From Euglena gracilis (lineage: Eukaryota; Euglenida; Euglenophyceae; Euglenales), in contig CP154957.1 in the NCBI GenBank assembly GCA_039621445.1, positions 20,538,607 through 20,602,606 of the forward strand: DNA of 64,000 nt, given 5' to 3'. The notes beneath the pieces are model-generated. The model saw only the letters and a program-made list of their open reading frames with translations, was not told the origin of the DNA and searched no databases. Below, piece after piece: positions 37,101-46,500 of the stretch. Position numbers and translations under genes: made by a program. Numbering within the stretch: position 1 is the first letter of the stretch; the number at the start of each line of letters is the position of its first letter.

Positions 37101-40100
37101 ATTACTGTAGGCACCAATTTATCACGCATCAACCACCGACCCTTCAACTGGTCGATCGACCCTTCAACTAGTCGATCGACTACCCAGAACCTCCCCCCCC
37201 CCGGGCCCCCCAGTCTAAACGTACAGGAGGGGATTTTATTCCGCACGTGAAGTATCTCCGTTCACTTTATTTCCACCGCTCTTAAATCGTTTTAGAGCGC
37301 CGAAACAAGGACCCCCCCGTCGGTATTTTGGTGACCTGATTAAAACCGCGAACTTTTGGCCCTGGAATTATGTCCTACCAAAAAATATTTCTGAGTGTCT
37401 ATTTTTTTTGAATGCATATTCACCATATCTTGAAAGCCCCTGGTGGGGTCAATTCCAGTTGTTTGGTGAAGAAGTGAAGGCCGGAGTCCAAGAAGTGAAG
37501 CTGCTGCAGCTCAAGATTACCAAGTACAAGAGACAAGTATTCAACTTGAGTGAGGAAGCAAGCCTTTGAACCCCAAGAAGTTCTACTTGCTGACGAAGTT
37601 TTTTGGGCTTTTCAGCCCTTTGTCATTATTGCTGCAGAAGTTCATCATCAACATGCTGTGGACTGTTTTGGGCCTGAAAAGGCCCCCCCAATCTCTGGGC
37701 CTGAAAAGGCCCCCTCAACCCCTGGGCCTGAAAAGGCCCAGGGGTCCCCCTCATCCCAGCCAGTGGCCTGAAAAAGCCCCCCTTAATTGTCAGCCATGGT
37801 TTGCAATGGGTTCCCCCAATCACTGAATACCCACCCCATCTAAAATGTCCAGCCGTTGTGAACCCACCTTATCAACCATTCCCTGAGCCCACATTTGCCA
37901 CCTATCATCAGCCTTTCTGTTTGCATGCAAAGAGCCCCTGTGGTGCTGACGTTTTCCACCAGCAACCCCCAGATTGATTTCAAAAACTTGCCTCTGTTTT
38001 CCCCCATCAGCCTTCAGACACCTCCCATTCTTGTCTTTGTGGCCAGACATGGGGCCACTGGCTGCACCACCAATTCCCAGTTCCCCTCTCACATATGGAA
38101 CCCAATTGCTGCACCTTTTTGTGCATTTGTTGTTGTTTTGTTTGTTGCTTTGTTTAAAAACGTGTTCAGCCCGCCAAATGCCTGCCCTGAAATTCGTGGT
38201 CATGAACACGTTTTCCAAGAGGGCATTTGTGGCAATGACACGTTTTCCATTAAGGCATCTGTGGCAATGACACGTTTTCCATTAAGGCATCTGTGGTCAG
38301 GCACGTTTTCCATTAGGGCATCTGTGGCAATCAAAAAATCGTTGTCATGAAATTTCGGCGGCAGGTTGAGAGGCCGGGTGGTCCTCTAGATTAGGTAGGT
38401 CTAGACTAGACTACCACCCCCCCCCCAATTTATTTGAGCACACCCACGGACCCCCCAAATGCTCAAGTAAGGGGGGGGTCAAATGAGGGGGGGGGGGTTA
38501 AAAATTTAATTTTCGGCGCCTTCGGCGCATGAAAAAAATTTTCCCCGGACCCAAATGCTCAATAAGGGGGGGCAAATAAAGGGGGGGGGGTAGACTAGAC
38601 TGGGTAGGTCTAGGGGGGGAACTCTACAACGCAAGAAACGGCCAGAGGTTGCCTTTGAGCAATACGACAGGGAGCGTTAGACGTCACGGAAGACGACCCG
38701 CTTTACACAAAAAACAACTCCCTCAATCGTTGTTTTGCGGAGTGCCCGAGCAACGGCATTCACGTATGTATGAAACGAGGTTGCCGAACGATTCCCTGAA
38801 ACGAACAAAGTTCCCGACTGCTGCTCACGTTGAGCCACACATTGTTCAATGACGCTCGCCTCATCGAACAACAGGCTGGGTTCCAGCTCCCATCCCGTCC
38901 AGGCAACAAAGAAAGCATCCAGCTCAGGATAAGAGGCTTGCAGATGTTGACACAGTTTGGCGAACTCCAAACAGTTGGCAACACCAGCAAGCCCGGCACC
39001 TACGGAGCCGGACTTTTTCTTTGTGTTGTCCTGTGCCAGCAAGGTGCCATGAAGGGGGTCAACCTTCGGTTTCTTGGCATCTTGCTGGTATACCGCGAGA
39101 GCAGCCAGGAACAGTTCCGTCCTAGGGGGAGGTGGCAAAAGACCATTCACAAAGTTTGCCGTGCGTTTAGCCATAGTTGGAGGGGTGCGAAAAAAAAAGA
39201 AGAAAGAAAGAAAAAAAGGGGGGGGGGTGACACGTTTTCCATGAGGGCATTTGTGGCAATGACACGTTTTCCATTAAAGCATCTGTGTTCAGGCACGTTT
39301 TCCATTAAGGCATTTGTGGCAATGACACGTTTTCCATTAAGGCATCTGTGGTCAGGCACGTTTTCCATTAGGGCGCCGTTTTTTGGGTCCGAATTTCACA
39401 TTTTCCCGTTTTTGACCCCTTGCGTAAATCATGACCACAAATTTCAGGGCAGGCATTTGGCGGGCTCTGAACACGTTTTTAAACAAATTGTGGCTGAGCC
39501 CAGATTTCAGCCTGAAAACGTGTTCAGGGGGCCCCCTTCGGGGGCCCCCTCCTGAACACGTTTTCAGGCTGAAATCTGGGCTCAGCCACAATTTGTGTGT
39601 AGAAAGTTCCACTGAAGACCAATGTGCTGCAGGAAAACTCAGTTCATCCACCAGTCCCAATTTGTGTAAAAAGGCCTTAGCCAAAGCCCCCCCCCCCTGT
39701 GCACCATTTTGCTCCAGGCGCTTTCAAAATCCCTGGGTGGGTGTTGGGTGTTGTAGCCCCCCCTTTGTGCGGGCAAGCGTGGAAGAATATTCGTAAAAAA
39801 AAAAGTCAAAAAAGCCCAACACCCTTCAATACGTGAAGCTTTGGGGAGGTTCAGAAGAAATTGAGAGAAGCCATGGTCGAAAATACCCCCTATTCTTTTT
39901 CTTCGAAAACACAGGTTTTTTTTCAACGGGTTGAAGGCATTTTCGTATTGGCGGGGGGGGGGGGGACTGGGTTATTTGTTTTCCACGACATGTTTCAAGC
40001 AAATAAAGCTTCCCGTTTATGCTTGATATACCAAAAATAAGATAGGGGGAATTGGGTTCCACCCAGGGTTCGATATAAGGAGGGCGTATACCTGGTTTAG

Positions 40101-40490
40101 GTGGGTGCCCTCCTGGCCCGCGGGGGGGTCCGGCAGGGTTCGATATAAGGACAGGTGGGGGGGGTGGTCCGGACCCCCCCCCGCGGGGCAGGAGGGGGGG
40201 TGGGGGGACACCCCCCCCACCTAAACAGGTGCGCGGTCAGGGTGGCCATTTTCGGCCCGGCGCTTCGCGCCGGGCCGAAAATTTTTGACCCCCCAAAACG
40301 ACCAAAAGTGCCATTTTGGGCACTTTTTGGGCAAAAATGTGCCAAAAATGCAAAAAAAATTTCGGCGCGAAGCGCCGGAGGAAAAAATTGACCCTTTTTG
40401 GGGGGGGGTCAATTTTGCCCCCCAGGGTCGGTCGGTCCGGACCCCCCTTGCAGGTGGGGGGGGGGTGGTCCGGACCCCCCCCTGCGGGCC

Positions 40491-40521
<31 letters not shown>

Positions 40522-43500
40522 ACACCCCCCCCACCTAAACCATGTACGCCCTCCTTATATCAAACCCTGGGGTCCGGACCAGGCTTCTTTTTAAGACCCC
40601 GGGGGGTGGCGCGGGACCGCCCCCCCGGGGGGGGGGGGCGGGGACCCCCCCAAAATCGGGCCCGTTAAAGGCAATTTTCAAAAATTTTCGGCGCTTCGCG
40701 CCGAAAAGGTATACCCAGCGCCTCCGGCGCGGGACCCCCCCCCGGGGGGGGGGGGGTCCGGCCCCGACCCCCCCCCCCCACCCCCCCCCCCCCCGGGGGG
40801 GGGGTCTGCTGACTTAAAAAGAAGCCTGGTCCGGACCACACCCCCCACCCATCTGGCCTCATCGAACCCTGCTTCCGTTGTGCTTTTTGGGACGGAGTGC
40901 TATGGTGCTGCGTCTGGCTCGGAGGCACTCTTGCGTCGGAAATTTTTGGCCACTTGCTGCTTGAACAGGTGGCCCTATTTCTGCCGGCCTTTATTCGCGG
41001 GATTTTTCGCGTCGGTATAAGGGCGCCGAATCTTGGGGGTCGCGGGGATAAAAGCCGTGGTATTAGATTTTACAAATTAATGGGCAATTGGATTTAAAGC
41101 CTCTCCTGTAAACGGGTTTACAGGAGAGACCCCACCGACTAGTCGATCGACCAATTGGGTAGTCGATCGACAACCCAGAACCCCCCCCCAGGCTACGTCA
41201 TTGAGCCACAATCGATTGCCTGAACGGGGCAGGTGCATGGGTCATCGCCGGACGTGATCATCAGGGAAAAAAGTTTGTGATCCACATGGTTCAGGTCCCC
41301 CAGCAGGTTATTCATCGTGCCCACGACAATACTGTAAGATTTGCGCCCATCAAAAATAGCAGGGTTGAAACTCTCCACCACCAAACACCGCAGCACCTCC
41401 CCACGATACCCGGTGGTGTGCCCCAGCTTGAGCAAATTTTTCCTTTGGATCCAAAATGGGCTGTCGCTCCCCGCAGATTTCAACACCCGAAGAAGCTCAT
41501 CTGATTGCAAAACGTTGTTTGCCAACCCCCCCTTGGCCTCGTCCGCTTTTCGGGCTCTCTCCTGTGCAATCAATGGCTTCATCAGAGCATTGTACTGCGG
41601 AAATTGTTTTTCAGATGAGGGCACAATGAGGGCAAAAACGGCTTCATCGTGCTAGACGGTGAATGGTTTTGGGGGGTTGGTACGCCGTGGCGAGGGGGTT
41701 CAAATAGGGGGGGAGGGGGGAAATGGCGGGAAAATGGCGTGGCGAGGGGGTCTCGGATGGGGGGGGGAGGGGTGTACCATGGTTGCACAATGAAAAATGT
41801 GTTGGGTGGCGTGGCGAGGGGGTCCGGCTAGGGGGGGGGAGGGGGGTAAATGGCGTGGCGAGCCCTCGGAGGGGGGGGGGTGTACCAACCCCCCTTTGAC
41901 CATTCACGGTCTAGCACGATGAAGCCGTGAACGACCAAAGTTCAACCGTGAACGGCAAAAACGCTAATTTCATTAGGAACCACCGCTCGTTAGGAATCCC
42001 TTCTCTACTGTGAGAAAGCCCGTGATTTTGATTGACGGTTTTAAGTAAAAACCGGGGTCCAATCCCGCTTCCGTGTGTGAAACCGGGGGGCACCGAAGGT
42101 TTCCCCAGTTTCACACACGGAAGCGGGATTGGACCCCGGTTTTGTTTTTTAAAACTTCTTTCAAAAAATTTTTCCCCAAACCCTCTTTTTTTTAAAAAAA
42201 ACAACATGTTCTTTGTTTCAAAAAACAAGCCGTCAACCTTGCAACAGAGAAGTGATGGCAGTGGAAATCAATAATTTCTATACAAAAAATCGACTGGCAT
42301 TAACAGATTCAGCAGGGGCGCCGGGCGCGAGCGAGCGAAGCGAGCCGCCCGGCGCCCCTGCTGAATCTGTTAGTGTCGGTCGATTTTTCTAAAACCTATT
42401 TTGTCTGGGCCCGACGCCTGTCTTGATATTCATTCGACCGAACCGCCTGGACGGAAATACGGTCAAAAAAGTGGTTTTTGGCCCATTAACGGGCGCCTGA
42501 ATGGAAATCGACTTTCATAAACGGGCGCCTGAATGGAAATCGACTGTCATAAACGGGCGCCTGAATGGAAATCGACTGACATAAACGGTTTCCGATGTCT
42601 TGGAAATCGACCAACCTTTTGTTTCCTTTTTTAAATGCCTTTCTGTTCCGTTTTGGGACATTTTCAGTTTCAGCCTGAAACCTGTTAATGTCGACCAACA
42701 TTTTATCTCTTTTTTTCGGAATGCTTTTTTCTTTTTTTCAATCTCTATATCAAGAACTGCTTCTTAAACGCAGACTCTGACCTGAGTCTGCGTTTCGAAA
42801 CGCAGACTCAGGCCGAATAACAGACTCAGCGTTTCGAAACAGAGACTCAGGCCAGAGTCTGCGTTTTATTACAAACACAGATTTTGACCAAAGCCATGAA
42901 CACAGCCTTTTGCTATGAACACAGCCTTGGCCCGAAATCCGATGATGTCAATATAACTGCAATACAGGCGTCGAGCCCAGAAAATAGGGTTGACATTGCC
43001 AAATAACTCCTCACCCGAAAGCTTTTCTTTTAGATGACCAGTGATGACAACTGGTTCAGGACAAATATGCCGAATGCTATTTCTGAAGATCCGGAAAATA
43101 ATAATCTTAAGTACCGTCCTTCCGTCTGTTCCATCCAAAGTTCAGCCAGCTGTGATCACCTGGCCACAAAATTTGGTTTTTGTCTGATCCATAACTCCTC
43201 CACAACCCCATAGGATCAAACATGTCAAAAAAAATGGAAATACAAAATGTCCAAAAAATCACTAAAAAATCCCAATCTGACTAGCAACAGATTTCAATGG
43301 AATGGAAATCGACTTTCAATAAACGCGCGCCTGAATGGAAATCGACTGTCATAAACGGGCGCCTGAATGGAAATCGACTTTCATAAACGGGCGCCTGAAT
43401 GGAAATCGACCGACATAAACAATTTCAGCCTGAAATCGTTTAATGTCAGTAGAATTTCAAGACAGGCGTCGGGCCCAGAAAATAGGTTTTAAGCAACTGA

Positions 43501-46500
43501 TTCACTGGGCGGTCTCCACCATTTCTTTGACTTTCCAACAACGCCAATAAATGATGACACAAAAATGAACGGCGGGAAAACAAAAGGCATACCAAGGTCT
43601 CCCATGGAAACAGTCAGGGTGCAGAGAATTGTGGACAATGCCACAGACTCTCCTCCTGTGGAAGGGAAAAAGAGTCAAACTGCAACCCTCCAAATTTGAA
43701 GTCCCCCACCCCCGTTTAAAGCCCACCCTGATGTGAACATACCATACAACCACTTGGTCACTGGCCGAACGCCCCCCCCCACCAGTTTTTCAGACCTGGA
43801 GTTTTACTTTTTTGTCTGAAAATTTGGTACATGGAGTTCTGGAAGCATTTTGGGCTGTCGGCCCAACCTAGGTCAGGCCGACCATTGGCCATGGCTTATC
43901 GACCTCCACAACCCCCCCCTTTTAAAAACGTGTTCAGCCCGCCAAATGCCTGCCCTGAAATTCGTGGTCATGAACACGTTTTCAATGAGGGCATTCGGGT
44001 CAATGACACGTTTTCAGTGAAGGCATCCGGGTTCAGGCACGTTTTCAGTGAGGGCATTCGGGTCAATGACACGTTTTCAGTGAAGGCATCCGGGTTCAGG
44101 CACGTTTTCAGTGAGGGCATCTGTGGCAACCCTGAGTAAAAAAAAAACGCTGGCATGAAAAATCGGTGGGCGGTTGCGAGGCCGGGTGGTCCTCAACGAG
44201 TGGGGCGGGTCGGGGGCACTCTACAACACGACAGAAGGCTAGGTTGCCTTGGAGCACAACGAAACAGAGTGGCGGACAGCATGCTTTACACAAAGAGAAA
44301 CCGTGTGTGGGCCGATTTCGAGACTTTAAAAGTCTTAAATCTTCAAACAAGAACAGTGGTTTGGGCCAAGGTTTTAGGGGGGCCCAGGGGCGGGGACCGC
44401 GGCGCCTTCGGCGTCGCGGTCCCCGCCCCTGGGCCCCCCCTGAGTCTTGGCCCAAACACAGTTCTTGACACAAAAGAGCCATACTTTGGTGGCTCTTTTG
44501 CCAAATCTTGGCAATGAAAATGATATGCCAATCACAGACAACTTTGTTCACAGACAACTTTGTTTGTTCGGCGTCACAGACAACTCAGCTCAGCTCCAGA
44601 CAATTTGGATTTTTGGGAATGGCAACACCACAAAAACCACATTTCTCGTGTTTTATTGGCAGTCGGGACACAGCACGAGGCACAGGGGGTTGGTCAGGGG
44701 ACCACACATTGTTCGATGACACTCGCCTCATCGAACAACAGGCTGGGTTCCAGCTCCCATCCCGTCCAGGCAACAAAGAAAGCATCCAGCTCGGGATAAC
44801 AGGCTTGCCAGTTGGCAACAGCAGCAAGCTCTGCACCTACGGAGCCGGACTTTTTCTTTGTGTTGCCCTGTGCCAGCAAGGTGCCATGAAGGGGGTCCGT
44901 CCTAGGGGGAGGTGGCAAAAGACCATTCACAAAGTTTGCCGTGTGTTTAGCCACAGTGGGAAGGAAAAAGAAAAAAGAAGAAAAAAGGAAAAAAAGGGGG
45001 GGGTGACACGTTTTCAGTGAGGGCATTCGGGTCAATGACACGTTTTCAGTGAAGGCATCCGGGTTCAGGCACGTTTTCAGTGAGGGCATTCGGGTCAATG
45101 ACACGTTTTCAGTGAAGGCATCCGGGTTCAGGCACGTTTTCAGTGAGGGCGCCGTTTTTGGGGTCCGAATTTCACAAATTGCCGTTTTTGACCCCTTGCG
45201 TGAATCATGACCACGAATTTCAGGGCAGGCATTTGGCGGGCTCTGAAAACGTTTTTAAACAAATTGTGGCTGAGGCCAGATTTCAGCCTGAAAACGTGTT
45301 CAGGGGCCCCCTTCGGGGGCCCCTGGCTGAACACGTTTTCAGGCTGAAATCTGGGCTCAGCCACAATTTGTGTATAGAAATTACCACTGCCCCCCCCCTG
45401 AACTACCCCCTCCCCCGAAGTGGTCCTCCGGGGTCCGGCCGGAACGTGAACACAATTTTTTGTAAGTTAAAATGGCCATAAAACACCTGATTTTTGTTGA
45501 AAAATTTCCGAAATTTTTCTTGACCTGAAGGAAAAAACGGTGTGGATCACGAATTTCACACAAAAATTCCCCCCAAAAAATGGTGGGGGGTGATATCGAG
45601 GTTTTGTTTTCCAACCCCCCCCCTAAATGGACCCCCCCAAATGCCCCTCCGGGGTCCTGGCCAAACCAAAAGGGGGTAGTTCCGTGGCCAATGACAAAGC
45701 AATGACAAAGTCCCCTTGTGTGTGCAAGGCAAGGATGGCCGAAACGCACACCCTCATGAACTTACCCTCACCCCCCCCTCAAAGTGTCCCTCCCCCCAAA
45801 GTGGCCAAAAAAATTGGCAAATTTCAGGTTACCCCCCCCCCCAAAGTGGCCATTTTCCTTTGGCGCCAAAGGCGCCGGAGGCCAAAACTTGACCCCCCCC
45901 CCAAAGTGTCCCCCCTGCAAGAGTGGCCATTTGGGGGTCCCACGGTGCCTGAAGGGTGGCCACTTTGGGGGGGGTGAGGGTGGTCGGCCTTCGGCCTCCC
46001 AGGGGGGAGGGGCTCCCGCCCCCCCCCCCCAGACCCCCAATGACAAAATCCCCTTTTGAGTGCCAGGCAAGGATGGCCACGCGTTGTGTGCACGACCAGG
46101 TTGGCCGCCGAAGGCGCCAGAAAAAACAACAACTGTTTTTTTCCACATCTGGTCAAATTTCCCTTGCATAGTTGGCAAATGGTCCTTTTAAAAAAAACAC
46201 ACACAAAACGGAGGCTTTGCACAAAAAAATTTTGAACGCATACCATCAGTGCCTCCCCCCAGACCCCCCTCTGCCCAGTCTCCTATGACACAGAGGTGAA
46301 GTTTTTTTTTACCTCGACCTTGCATGAGCATGAAATGAGGATACCATAACCCCCCCCTAAATGAGCCCCCCTTTGTCGGTTCTGGACCGCCAAAGGGCTC
46401 ACTTAGGGGGGGGGGGGATACTCTCAAGACCCTTATTTTTTTCACCATACCCGAATCCTTGAGTCTGTCCAGCCCATGGTGTAGGGGGGTAGATCTGGCC

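Larger units (their letters stand above)
41193..42046 (-). mobile_element. Family B element copy 2 (truncated)
   Basis: The right part (41.93-42.05 kb) matches the terminal region of the complete family B copy at 54.8-56.16 kb: CGTTAGGAA, GAGAAAGCCCGTGA, and ACGGTTTTAAG immediately before a palindrome. The coding fragment lies at 41193-41640. A MITE (41638-41928) separates the coding and terminal parts. The other end is lost at a GTCGATCGAC cassette. Confidence 0.65.
31628..43592. other. 12.0-kb intron 5 of the EST1/SMG7-like gene
   Basis: The intron spans from the GTATGC donor after SMGDL to the TTTTCCACAG acceptor before RYK. It contains family A, B and D tyrosine-recombinase elements, several hairpins, at least five MITE families and two tandem repeats (listed separately). 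Stretches not otherwise listed (31.63-32.84, 32.92-33.41, 37.1-37.6, 37.8-38.15 and 39.6-40.07 kb) show no gene I can support. Confidence 0.75.
43921..45258 (-). mobile_element. Family A element copy 2 (internally deleted)
   Basis: A-type terminal repeats lie at 43921 (TTTAAAAACGTGTTCAGCCC) and 45.20-45.258 kb. Arrays of ~31-bp units (CAGTGAAGGCATCCGGGTCA type) occur at both ends. On the minus strand it keeps a piece of the N-terminal exon (~44.70-44.96 kb, from AKHTANFVNGLLPPPPRTD) fused to remnants of the PHD exon (44.47-44.70 kb, internally duplicated). A palindrome element is inserted at 44348-44467. It sits in intron 4 of the EST1/SMG7-like gene. Confidence 0.78.

Noticed and set aside
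37820-38218. 132-codon minus-strand frame
   Set aside because: No recognisable domain; its start lies inside the family A terminal repeat and it ends in intronic sequence, so I do not support it as a gene.
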